From assembly GCF_036323735.1 (NCBI RefSeq), contig NC_086028.1:19803501-19867500 (forward strand): a stretch of DNA of 64,000 bases, in the 5' to 3' direction. Each line of letters opens with the position of its first letter. The first letter of the stretch is position 1. This DNA comes from Rattus norvegicus. Its lineage: Eukaryota > Chordata > Mammalia > Rodentia > Muridae. This document shows, one piece after another, positions 1 to 9,528 of the stretch. The notes under the pieces are model-generated. The model made no database searches, had not been told where the DNA came from, and worked only from the letters and a program-made list of their open reading frames with translations. The translations under genes were made by a program, and so were the position numbers.

Positions 1-178
1 AACAGGGTCAGAGACAGCCCCTCCTCTCACTGTTTTAAGGCCCACACGAAGACCAAGCTACACGACTGTGATGTGCAAGGGTCCTTTGCAGGGTCTGCTC
101 GGCCGTTCAGTCTCTGTGAGCCACTGTGGGCTCAGGTTAGGTGATTCTGTCAGGGGTTTTGGTAATGTGTTTGGTAGT
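1..178 (-). repeat. L1 3'UTR fragment, minus orientation
   Basis: The text around 100-160 (a run about the 'Sequence ...cagtctctgtgagcc' type and 'ggttaggtgattctgt') resembles the 3'UTR of older rodent L1 (Lx-type) read on the minus strand. It is interrupted at 179 by a piece in the opposite orientation. The family call is from memory of rodent L1 3'UTRs and the fragment is partial. Confidence 0.5.
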
Positions 179-428
179 GGGAAATAGTTTTGAATGCATT
201 GGCACAGGATTCAGGAGACAACTTCCTGACCAGAACACCAAATCATGCGGGGACAATGATCAGGAATTTATAAATGGGACCTCATAAAACTGGAACGCTT
301 CTATAAGGCAAGGGGCACGTCAAAAGGACAAACAGACCTGCCCCTAGAGGCATTGCAGTGGCTGCTGGGTCCCAAGTGCGTCAGAAGGTGGCAGAGAGGA
401 GAGAGGCTATGTTTATGCTCAGTGTTCT
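179..428 (+). repeat. Inverted-repeat arm 1, containing an L1 ORF2 fragment
   Basis: This 250-bp segment is the reverse complement, with scattered mismatches, of 1877-2129. Both arms start or end at the same points (gggaaatag... and ...agtgttct), and similarity stops abruptly outside them. The translation contains L1 ORF2-like residues (KLERFYKARGTSKGQ), then about 100 bp (VRRWQRGERLC) that I do not recognise as ORF2. Frames are broken and it is not a gene. Confidence 0.75.
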
Positions 429-1291
429 TGTTCCCTCTGTCTCCTACAATCTCTTCCCGCCCCTGCATCCTCTGCAGGATTCCCCAAGCTCCACTTAATG
501 CTTGGCTTTGGGTCTCTGCCTCTGTTCCCATCAGCTCCCGGATGAAGCTCCAGGGTGACCCTTGGGCTAGCCATTCATTTATGAGTAGAGCAGAGTATCA
601 TTAGGAATCGTGTCACTGACTTTTTCTTCATTTGCTGGTTACGTTCGGTTCTACCCGAAGTCTTTGCGCTCTCTGGCCTCTGGTTCCTGGCCCTCCAGGC
701 AGTGTTCGGGTTGGGCTCCCAATCCTGGCATGGGTCTCAAGCTGGGCCAGTCATTGGTTGGCCACGGACACAATTTATGTGCCACCTTTACTCCAGCACA
801 CTTATAGGCAGGATAAATTGTAGGTCAAAGGTTTTGGGGTTGGGTTGGTGTCCCAGTCCCTCTAGTGGAAATTTTGCCTGATGACAGGAGATAGTTGGTT
901 TAGGCTTCATATCCTCCCTTGCTAGGGGTCTCAGCTAGGGTTACCCTTGTTGCTTACTGTGAGTTTCCATTGCACTGGGTTTCCAGCTCATCCCAGAGGT
1001 GATCCTCTCCCCTCATTCCTTTCGGCTTTCCCAGTATTTTCTCTGTTGTCCCCAACTTGGTCCCTCCTGTTTCCACTGCCCCTCCCCCTATTCAGGACCC
1101 TTCCCCATCCACTCTCGATGTCTGTTCTATTTCCCCTTCACAGATTTATGCATTCTTCCTTCGAACCCTCCTTGTTACCTAGCTTCTCTCCGTCTGCGGA
1201 TTATAGCATGGTTACCCTTTACTTTACAACTAATATCCCCTTATAAATGAGTACATACCACGTTTGTCTTTCTGGGTTTGGGTTACCTCAC
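429..1291 (-). repeat. L1 (Lx-type) 3'UTR and ORF2 C-terminal end, minus strand
   Basis: Positions 470-930 match my memory of an Lx-type rodent L1 3'UTR in antisense (for example the stretch on the lines 601-780, with 'ggccagtcattggttggccac'). Positions 1195-1290 match the antisense of the ORF2 C-terminus (tataaatgagtacataccacg, then ttctgggtttgggttacctcact). An antisense LTR interrupts it at 1292. Open frames of 63-99 codons on the plus strand here are chance. Confidence 0.65.
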
Positions 1292-1594
1292 TGTCTTAGT
1301 TAGGGATTCATTGCTGTGAAGAGACACTGTGACCAAGGCAACTCTTATAAAGGAAAACATTTCATTGGGACTGCTTTACAGTCTCAGAGGTTTAGGCCAT
1401 TATTGTCATGGCAGGAAGCATGGCGGCAGGCAGGCAGACGTGGTGCTGGAGGAGCCAAGAGTTCTACATTCTGATCCACAGGCAGCAGAAGGAAACTGCG
1501 TGACTGGGCGTAGCTAGAGCACACACAACCTCAAAGCCTGCCTCCACAATGAGGCACACCTGCCTCCAACAAGGCCACACCTACTCCAATAAGG
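1292..1594 (-). mobile_element. Truncated rodent LTR (antisense), shared-terminus family
   Basis: It begins tgtcttagttagggattc and matches 5963-6367 closely. It is the reverse complement of the 3' end of the LTRs at 28312-28672 and 13922-14470. It stops near 1594, whereas the 5963 copy continues for about 100 bp more, so it lacks the LTR 5' end. It is inserted in, or joined to, L1 ORF2-derived sequence. I do not assert a database family name. Confidence 0.6.
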
Positions 1595-1876
1595 CTTGTG
1601 TACAACAGCTCGGTAGCAGAGGGGCAGGGTTAGGATTCCTGCCTCCAGCCTTTTGGGACAGCTCTCCCATGATGCCCCAGGTGAGGGGTGGGGTCAGTTC
1701 TGTACAGCCCTCAGACGTCAACAAGAGAGTCTGTCCCGGTCTGCCTGGTGCCACTGGTGATGATCTCAGGCTAGTTCCCTGTCCAGGTTCCCTGGCGCTG
1801 GACTAGTGATGATCTCAACCCCCGCCCCCCTTTATTTTCAAGGAATGTTAGGTTGCTAATCAGATGTTCCTCGGTC
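1595..1876. other. Unassigned segment between LTR and L1 pieces
   Basis: It contains a partial local duplication of 'ctggtgatgatctcaggctag' and 'ctagtgatgatctcaac' (around 1757 and 1803) and a C-rich run near 1820. No gene is seen. It may be old L1 or LTR sequence that I cannot place. Confidence 0.4.
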
Positions 1877-2129
1877 AGAACACTGAGCATAAACATAGCC
1901 TCTCTCCTCTCTGCCACCTTCTGACGCACTTGGGACACAGCAGCCACACCTGCAATGCCTCTAGGGGCAGGTCTGTTTGTTCTTTTGATGTGTCCCTTGC
2001 CTTACAGAAGCGTTCCAGTTTCATGAGGTCCCTTTTATTAAGGATTGATCTTTGTCCCCGCATCATTTGGTGTTCTGTTCAGGAAGTCGTCTCCTGAATT
2101 CTGTGCCAATGCATTCAAAACTATTTCCC
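1877..2129 (-). repeat. Inverted-repeat arm 2, L1 ORF2 fragment
   Basis: This is the reverse complement of 179-428. In minus-strand translation it carries KLERFCKARDTSKEQ and the same following non-ORF2 piece as arm 1. It runs on at 2130 into ordinary minus-strand ORF2, so this arm is probably the source orientation and arm 1 the displaced copy. That is inference. Confidence 0.75.
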
Positions 2130-2500
2130 GCTTTCTCCTCTATCAGGTTTAGTGTATCTGGTTTTATGTTAAGGCCTTTGATCCACATGGACTTGAGTTT
2201 TGTGCGGGGTGATGGATATGGATCTATTTGCATTCTTCTACATGCAGAGATCCAGTTAGACCAGCACCATCGGTTAAAGATGCTCTTTTTCCCATTGTAT
2301 GTTTTTGGCTTCTTTGTCAAAAACCCAAGTGTCCATAGGTGTGTGGATTTACTTCTGGGTCTTTGTGATTTCATCCATCAACCTGTGTGTTCTTATGCAG
2401 TTTTTATCACTATAGCTCTGTAGTACGGCTTGAAATCAGGGATGGTGATGCCTCTGGTTATGATCACTTTGGAAATTCTGAGTTTTTTGTTTTTCTATTG
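2130..2500 (-). pseudogene. L1 ORF2 fragment (minus strand, broken)
   Basis: The minus-strand translation reads KSIFNRWCWSNWISACRRMQ then KLKSMWIKGLNIKPDTLNLI, the same stretch found in the younger L1 at 36.8-37.0 kb. It belongs to the region downstream of the reverse transcriptase domain. The frame is broken before 2420 and the fragment fades by about 2500. It is a dead, 5'-truncated relic. Confidence 0.8.
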
Positions 2501-2793
2501 TTCTTTAAAGGCCTGATGATGTATTTTATTTATAGGGAAAACCATTGGGAAGTATAGGCATTAGACAAGAAAATTGAAGTCAGCTCTCTACCAGGCAAGC
2601 ACCTAGTACTATTTTGTAATTCAGTTCGTAACCACCTGCCTATTGGCACTAGGTGGCAGTGTTGGCAAATATTTTATGCGAAGAAAGCATCTTTCGGTGG
2701 TAGAAGCTAGATTATGCTGAGGGACGTGTCCCTAGCAAGTGAAACTTGCTGGTGTCTCTTAGATTAGGCAAGTACCTGTGCACGCATGTGCAT

Positions 2794-2795
<2 letters not shown>
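2501..2795. other. No gene seen
   Basis: Unique-looking sequence between the L1 relic and the (CA)n tract. No splice-framed exon or repeat was recognised. Confidence 0.5.

Positions 2796-2852
<57 letters not shown>
2796..2852. repeat. (CA)n microsatellite
   Basis: About 28 uninterrupted CA units. The histidine/threonine-rich frame across it is a product of the dinucleotide. Confidence 0.98.
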
Positions 2853-3767
2853 AAAAACATGCAATGTTAGCCACCTGACCATGGTTTCTACCTCAACTGG
2901 AATTGTCTTTCTCTCCTATTTAATTCATTTGCCTTGTCCTTTGTCACTGACGAGGCCAGATGACCAGTGGATAAGAATATAATATAGGAAGAGATGTTAT
3001 AATGTAGATGCTATAACGTAGAAAGAAATAAAAAATAATAAAGAGATGTTGTGGATTGAACACTGACGCTGCGGTGCACGCTGCATCACAAGGGCTAGCC
3101 TTCCTAAGCATCCATTCCCCTGGGGATAATAAAAGCACCCAACATAACAGGCAGCTGTGAACCCAATCAAGGGAGTGCTTCTAGCATAGCATCAGTAAGT
3201 AGCAGTTGTTCTTTTTCCATGTCCAAATATCACTCGGAGCCTTTCCTGGGTTCTCAGCCTAGGGCTTACCTCCTGTGTATGATTCATAGCACCCAGCACC
3301 TTCCCTTTAGAACATGAATTGTCTGTGGTAATTTGTATCTGCCTTCAGCACTAAACCGTGAGACTTCGAACCCAGAGAGGAGCCTTGTCTATTTTGCTCA
3401 CAGCAGTTCCCCCCACCCCCCAGTAATCGTCATAGTGACTGGGACAGGACTTTAAGTTTGACGAAAGAACTTTAAAAATATGTATCACTAAGGTTAAATG
3501 CAGATTAATTCGTTTAGATGAGAATCTGTAACCTCTTAGATCTCTGAGAGATCAAAGCTTCTCACAAAAGATATATATGCTGAACATTTATTAATTAGCT
3601 TACATAAGTAGCCTTTGGTCTATACCTCAAGTAAGTATGTGGGGGCATTTGATCCCCGCAGTTTAATTGCTTCCTTCATCAAAACAATATAGGTACCCCT
3701 TACTTAAACCAACATTTCTTCATTAAAAATTTATATTTTGACATTATTTCTACAATTCCAACAATCC
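2853..3767. other. No gene seen
   Basis: AT-rich unique sequence. There is a C-rich run near 3410-3421. No repeat or exon was recognised. Confidence 0.5.
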
Positions 3768-3838
3768 TCCCTTTCTTCTTTTCCTTCCTCCTTTCCTCCC
3801 TTTCTTTCCTTCTTCCTTTCCTCCCCCTCCTTCCTCAT
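3768..3838. repeat. Polypyrimidine (CTTCC)n-type low-complexity tract
   Basis: About 70 bp of almost pure C/T on the plus strand (ttcttttccttcc...cccctccttcct). It directly adjoins a probable SINE relic at 3840-3920. Confidence 0.9.
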
Positions 3839-3839
3839 T

Positions 3840-3920
3840 TCTTGGTAGACTGAAGATGAAACCCAGGGTCCCTCACACTCCAGACAAGCACTCTATCACT
3901 GTGCCTGGACTTCCAGCTCT
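3840..3920 (-). mobile_element. Probable ID/B4-like SINE relic, minus strand
   Basis: The plus strand reads 'gatgaaacccagggtccctc...gacaagcactctatcactgtgcctggac'. In reverse this resembles the tRNA-like head of ID/B4 SINEs. It is divergent and has no clear target duplication. Confidence 0.5.
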
Positions 3921-3934
3921 ATCAAGCATTTTCA

Positions 3935-5249
3935 ACATAGCAGAGAATGTAGTGTGCAAACTAGCTCTGTTGGAAAGGCCCATAAAGCAATGAATCCTTG
4001 GCTAAGGTATAGGCTCACTGTGTAAATATCAATTCTGTGTATTATGATCTCTTTAGGAGAAGAGCTGACCCAATGAACTTAAAGTTTTCTAATATTTTAT
4101 CGAGGTCATGACCGGCTCATTTATATTCTTCAAACAAATCCGATGTATGTCCTGTTCATTTTCTCAACTAGAAAATATTTGAGTATGTCGTTTCAGAGCC
4201 CTTAAGGTCCCTGACTTACCGTATGATCAATGAAGTAAGTAAAAAGGCACAAAAACAGCTGTGGGAAATAACAGAGAAAGGTCAGTTTACTTCTAAATGA
4301 TTATGTTATTTTGTTTCCAAACCTTCCTCACACTATGAAAACGAGGAAGCGTTGTTTTGTGGACGGCGGCGCGGACCATCTAAACTCTCCCTTTTCCTGC
4401 CTCGTTGATAACGTTTTAAACAGTCCTGTTAAGTAGATGTGTTCATTTCTTTGCTCCGGTCATTCTTTACTGGTTGTACTTAACCCCACTACCTGGCAGG
4501 ATGCTGAGACCATTGCTTCATTGCAGATGAATCCCATCAACCACCCACGGTACACTGTGGGCTGCTGGCTGTATGTGACTGTTTTCGATAAGTTGGCCAG
4601 TCTTGTGAAATAGTTCCCTGAAATGAAGTTCTGGAACTCATCAGGTATCTTCTCTGACATTCATATCTTCTTCCAGCGCTCAGATTTCCCAAGCAGCTGG
4701 GAAAGGGCCCGTGTCCTCCCACAATGCGTGCTTCTTTGCAAATTCAGATCTATGAGCTTTGGCACTAAAGTTAAGCTCCTTTTGCTCTGGGTTAGCTCAG
4801 GGCTAAGAAACCTCTTGAGGGTGAGTAACCTTTTAAATATTAGAGGACAAGCAGTCCCAGGATCCGTGTGCATTTAGCAATCTGTAAGAAAGGTTGCTGT
4901 CCCTTATCGCTGCTTTTAACTTTGCAACGCCCACACTGTGCTTTGTCTTCTTGCGAGCTGAGCTGGAGGCTGACATTGTCATCTTTTCGTGTCTATCTGG
5001 TGGTGAGATGTCCCTGTTGGTGCAATCTCCACCCGGGAAGAAGCACGGCTTCTGGCTAAGTCAGTGTGTAGTTTTCAAGTTTTCTTGAATCTACAGTCAC
5101 GAACTGTTTAGCAGTATAAACACCTTCAGAGAACTGTGTTAACTGTGTCACTGCATGAAGACCGCAGAGTGCAGTTAGGCAACTTACATCACCCAGGTCA
5201 ATCGTGTGATGTGCTTTCTTGATGTCAGCACGTAACGTCAATAGTTTTA
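3935..5249. other. Unique sequence, no gene seen
   Basis: Open frames of 60-84 codons near 4460-5240 on both strands overlap one another and match nothing I recognise. A short GC-rich patch (ggacggcggcgcggacc) lies near 4362. Nothing supports an exon. Confidence 0.5.
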
Positions 5250-5346
5250 GAACAAGCTTCTGGTCTCAGCACTCGGGAAACTGAAGCAGGAGGTTTACAA
5301 GGTCTAGGCCCACCTGAACCACATAACGAGACCCTGTCTCAGGAAG
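5250..5346 (+). mobile_element. Old B1/PB1-type SINE, plus strand
   Basis: It has the B1 layout: 'ggtctcagcactcgggaaactgaagcaggagg', then 'gtctaggcccacctgaaccac', ending 'gagaccctgtctcagg'. The left end is truncated. This is a 7SL-derived SINE. Confidence 0.65.
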
Positions 5347-5512
5347 AGGGAGGGCGGGGAACAGGTGATGCACAGAGCCGTGGGCAGTCTGTTTTTCAGT
5401 AACTTCCAAGCAGTTTAATTTTCTGTGCTGGTGGCTGAAGCAAGAGCTTTGTGTGTGCTAGGCTGGTGCATCTGCCAAGTCACACCCAGTCCGGAAGCCT
5501 GTTGTTAGGGTT

Positions 5513-5688
5513 TTATAAAACTTATTTATTTATGATTTTTTTTAAATGTAGGAGTGCTGTTTGCATGTACACTTGCATGCCAGAAGAGGGCATTAGATAC
5601 CCTTACAGCTGGTCATGAACCACCATGAGGTTGCTGGGAATTGAACTCAGGACCTCTGGAAGATTGGCCAGTGTTCCTAATTGCTGAG

Positions 5689-5690
<2 letters not shown>
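5513..5690 (-). mobile_element. B2/B3 SINE, minus strand
   Basis: The antisense B2/B3 body is clear: 'gccagaagagggcattagatac', 'gaaccaccatgaggttgctggg' and 'gaactcaggacctctgg', with an A-rich tail seen as TTTATTTATTTATG near 5522. The head merges into the CT repeat at 5691. Confidence 0.8.
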
Positions 5691-5771
<81 letters not shown>

Positions 5772-5878
5772 TGTGTGCAGCGTGTGTATGTGTCTGTGTG
5801 TGTGCATGTGTGTATGTATGTGTGTGTGTCTGTGTGTGTGTGCATGCGTGTGTATGTGTGTGTGCGTGTGCATATGTA
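5691..5878. repeat. Compound (CT)n(GT)n microsatellite
   Basis: About 23 CT units are followed by about 16 GT units and then a degenerate TG-rich stretch to about 5878. Overlapping long frames (Ser/Leu, Cys/Val, Thr/His, Arg/Glu) are low-complexity artefacts. Confidence 0.97.
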
Positions 5879-5962
5879 ACCAGCTCTCCAACACCTGTCC
5901 TTATTGTCGTCATTGTTATTTAGTAAGTAGGAGTGCACTCCAAAATACTTATAGAAAGTGTA

Positions 5963-6369
5963 TGCCTTAGTTTGCTGTGAAGAGACACCATGACCAAGGC
6001 AACTCTTATGAAAGACAACATTTAATTGGGGCTGACTTACAGTCTCGGAGGTTCAGTCTATTGTCATCATGGCGGGAAGCATGGCAGCATGCAGGCAGGC
6101 ATGGTGCTGGAGGAGCCAAAAGTTCTACATCTTGAACGGCAGGAGGCAGAAGGGCACTGTTTCTCCAAGGCAGCCAGGAGGAGCCTCTCTTTCACATTGG
6201 GTAGGGCCTGAACATAGGAGACCTTAAAGCCCACCCACATACTGACACACTTCTTCCAACAAAGCCACACTTCCTCCAATAGTGGCCACACCTCCTATAG
6301 TGGCACTCCCTATGTCCAATCATTCGAACACATGAATCTATGGGGACGAAACTTATTCAAACCACCATC
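5963..6369 (-). mobile_element. Solo LTR (antisense), shared-terminus rodent family
   Basis: In antisense it runs from tggtggtttgaataag (near 6367 reading down) to ...actaaggca-like at 5963. It matches LTR copies at 1292-1594 and 28312-28672. The 5-mer gtgta lies at 5958-5962 and again at 6370-6374, which fits a 5-bp target duplication of an LTR insertion. No internal region adjoins it, so it looks like a solo LTR formed by recombination. Confidence 0.65.
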
Positions 6370-6374
6370 GTGTA

Positions 6375-7104
6375 TTATAGTAAATACATAAACCAAAATG
6401 TGGTCATTTATTATTATCATCACATATTAAGCACTGTACATAACTGAATGTGTGATACGTTTATATGACAGACAGAATGGGTTTGTTTTCCCCAGCGTCA
6501 CTTCAGACACATGGGTAATGCGTTACTGTGGCCTTATGATGGCTGCACTATGACTTGGTGACTATGCTTGTTCAACTCCTTCCTGACTGTATGGGCCCTC
6601 TGCTGTGCATGTGTTCAATCACAGATATTGTTATATGGCCGTCGCTATATACGTGTGACTCAAGGTGCTTCACTGTGGAAAGATCTTGTGTGACTATCAT
6701 TCGCACCATAGAATTCCTGGCAAAAGGGCTAACATGCATCCTACAAACAGCGCCATGTTAAAATTTTCGAAAACGACACCCCGTTCATAAAAATTGAGTT
6801 TTCTAGCCAATGTAGGGAAAACGGGCTTGAAAAAATACTATCTCATTTGTTTCATAACCTGGTTAGAAGGTTAGGTTTCACTTCTGCTCCCATAAAAGTC
6901 ATTGGTCAGCTCTCGTCCTAAGAGAGTGGCTCCCAAACCTTGCTGCACCGTATAAATACCTTCATTAGAGAGTTGGCAACTCCTCATGCCTACAGACTGT
7001 ACCCAATACTAAGTAAATCAGAGTCTGCCAGATGTCGGTAAGTGTTGCAAATCCCCACATGAGTTCCATGCGTGGCAGTTTGAGAACTTTACACTGAAGC
7101 AATC
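6375..7104. other. Unique sequence upstream of minisatellite, no gene seen
   Basis: No exon or repeat was recognised. There is no sign of a CpG island or of a TATA/initiator pair placed to drive the open repeat that follows. Confidence 0.5.
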
Positions 7105-8418
7105 ATGCATGCTCTACCATGTCATTGGGCTCCATGCATGCTCTACCATGTCATCGAGCTCCATGCATGCTCTACCACGTCATCGGGCCCCATGCATGCT
7201 CTACCACGTCATCGAGCTCCATGCATGCTCTACCATGTCATTGGGCTCCATGCATGCTCTACCATGCCACGTCATCGAGCTCCATGCAGGCTCTACCATG
7301 TCATTGGGCTCCATGCATGCTCTACCATGCCACGTCATCGAGCTCCATGCAGGCTCTACCATGTCATTGGGCTCCATGCATGCTCTACCATGTCATCGAG
7401 CTCCATGCATCCTCTACCACATCATCGGGCTCCATGCATGCTCTACCACGTCATCGGGCTCCATGCATGCTCTACCACGTCATCAAGCTCCATGCATGCT
7501 CTACCACGTCATCAGGCTCCATGCAGGCTCTACCACATCATCAGGCCCCATGCATGCTCTACCACGTCAAAGAGCTCCATGCATGCTCTACCACGTCAAA
7601 GAGCTCCATGCATGCTCTACCACATCATCAGGCCCCATGCATGCTCTACCACGTCATCGAGCTCCATGCATGCTCTACCATGTCATTGGCTCCATGCATG
7701 CTCTACCACGTCATCGGGCTCCATGCAGGCTCTACCATGTCATTGGCTCCATGCATGCTCTACCACGTCATCGGGCTCCATGCAGGCTCTACCATGTCAT
7801 TGGGCTCCATGCATGCTCTACCATGTCATTGGGCTCCATGCAGGCTCTACCATGTCATTGGGCTCCATGCATGCTCTACCATGTCAAAGAGCTCCATGCA
7901 TGCTCTACCACGTCAAAGAGCTCCATGAATGCTCTACCACATCATCAGGCCCCATGCATGCTCTACCACGTCATCGGGCTCCATGCATGCTCTACCATGT
8001 CATTGGGCTCCATGCATGCTCTACCATGTCATTGGGCTCCATGCATGCTCTACCACGTCAAAGAGCTCCATGCATGCTCTACCACATCATCAGGCCCCAT
8101 GCATGCTCTACCACGTCATCGAGCTCCATGCATGCTCTACCATGTCATTGGCTCCATGCATGCTCTACCACGTCATCGGGCTCCATGCAGGCTCTACCAT
8201 GTCATTGGGCTCCATGCATGCTCTACCATGTCATTGGGCTCCATGCATGCTCTACCACGTCATTGGGCTCCATGCATGCTCTACCACGTCATCGAGCTCC
8301 ATGCATGCTCTACCACGTCATTGGGCTCCATGCATGCTCTACCACATCATTGGGCTCCATGCATGCTCTACCATGCCATTGGGCTCCATGCATCCTCTAC
8401 CATGTCAAAGAGCTCCGT
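7105..8418 (+). repeat. 29-bp minisatellite, about 45 units, open in all three plus-strand frames
   Basis: The tandem unit is catgctctaccatgtcattg followed by ggctccatg (29 bp). Variants include accacgtcatcg, acgtcaaagagctcc and acatcatcaggcccc. Two units carry a 5-bp insertion (near 7261-7270 and 7327-7336), and several lack one G (cattggctcc). As 29 is not a multiple of 3, frames rotate from unit to unit. No unit holds a stop in any forward frame, giving overlapping forward frames of up to 471 codons with a 29-residue periodicity. The minus strand is closed by tag and tga in each unit. A block of about five units is repeated almost exactly 462 bp apart (near 7590-7750 and 8052-8210), which shows higher-order duplication. 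Many units hold CGTCA, and all hold ATGCATG- or GCATGC-type palindromes. No promoter, splice context or related protein is recognised, so I call it a satellite and not a gene. Confidence 0.95.
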
Positions 8419-9401
8419 TGCCTCTGTGGCTCAGTGGTTCACAGACTAACTGTTCATCAGCATTGCCCTTACAAAAACTCCCATTCTGAATCATCACATA
8501 CGGGACGCGTCCCCAAGTGACTACTTTCAGCCAGTGGTGGAGAATTGCCTTGCCCACAGATCACTTAGAGAAGTAGCGCAATGTGAGTCCCTTAGTATCT
8601 TCCTGGCAGTTAAGAGCTTTACACATGGTTAAAGTTCTTATTCAACAGTAATTTTATAGAACCTGTGGAACATTCAGTTTCCTTAAGATTTCTCAGCTTT
8701 AATGTCCAATCCTTTTGTTTAATCTCCACTGAAGGCTTGTCCAATAAAATACAGCTAAACAAAGTATGGTTTTGTGTATTTATAATGCTTCCACACAATG
8801 TTTGGAATGGGTAACACTAGTTTACCATCTATATAAAAATCAAATTTAACCAGCATCCTCTTTTCCTGGGGGAAGGTTGGCAGCTGAGCTGATGTCGGGG
8901 AGAGCTTTGTGTCATTCATGGTTGAAGCTTGCTCGCTTCCAACTAATGCGGGGAAATAATAAGGCAGGAGTGAGTTTAGCATCCAGAAGGCCTAGGTTTA
9001 GTCACTAGATCACCTCCCCCAACATCTCACACCCTCTGCAAAAGTTCAGCACTTTGAAAATTAAAAATAAGTTTGAAATCCCCCATGAATACTTCTAGTT
9101 TCATATTCTTAAGAAGTGCAGGAATGGTGAGGTCTTGTGCATGTAGATAGAGTGTAAGAATTGGTGAAGACCTTTGCCCTGAGTCCGGGCTATGGTTGTA
9201 CCCATAGCTTCCAGCTCCAGTGCCCCAGCTCTGACCACAAGAGAATTGCCACCATATCATTCTAACCTGGGGTAATTGCTCAACCCGAGTTCAGATTCAG
9301 GAAACTTGCATGCATTAGTAAAACTTTTAGGATGCCAACTCTGAAAAGCAAAGAGGTATATGTCTGTGCATCTGGGGAAGACAGTCTGGTCATCTCTCAT
9401 T
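8419..9401. other. Unique sequence, no gene seen
   Basis: The frame from the minisatellite runs out into this flank and ends at 8520. Minus-strand frames at 8755-8982 and 9027-9260 are unrecognised and probably chance. Confidence 0.5.
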
Positions 9402-9415
9402 AAGAGTGTTCAATC
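9402..9415. repeat. Target-site duplication of ID element (left)
   Basis: aagagtgttcaatc here pairs with aagaatgttcaatc at 9515-9528, 13 of 14 identical. Confidence 0.9.
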
Positions 9416-9514
9416 GGGGTTGGGGATTTAGCTCAGTGGTAGAGCGCTTGCCTAGCAAGCGCGAGGCCCTGGGTTCGGTCCCCAGCTCCGAAACAAAAGA
9501 AAAAAGAAAAAAAA
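9416..9514 (+). mobile_element. ID SINE (rat-type, near intact)
   Basis: This is a tRNA-Ala-derived, BC1-related SINE. It begins ggggttggggatttagctca and carries a pol III A box (tagctcagtggt) and B box (gggttcggtcccc). It ends at the ...cagctccg core followed by an A-rich tail (9491-9514). Flanking target duplications are at 9402-9415 and 9515-9528. The near-consensus core, with 'gcgaggccc' for the usual 'gcaaggccc', makes it a young insertion. Young ID copies at high number are typical of rat, not mouse. Confidence 0.97.
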
Positions 9515-9528
9515 AAGAATGTTCAATC

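Noticed and set aside
4340..4385. GC patch as a CpG island or promoter
   Set aside because: Only about 20 bp long, with no flanking island or start-site motifs.
5603..5970. Long His/Thr, Cys/Val and Arg/Glu frames on both strands
   Set aside because: They are translations of the (CT)n(GT)n microsatellite.
7105..8418. CRISPR-like array
   Set aside because: Repeats are about 29 bp, but they abut with no unique spacers, in mammalian nuclear DNA, with no cas genes.
7105..8520. 471-, 446- and 269-codon plus-strand open frames as a repeat-protein gene
   Set aside because: They overlap on the same DNA in all three phases and arise because the 29-bp unit lacks stop triplets. No start context, promoter, splice site or relative can be supported.
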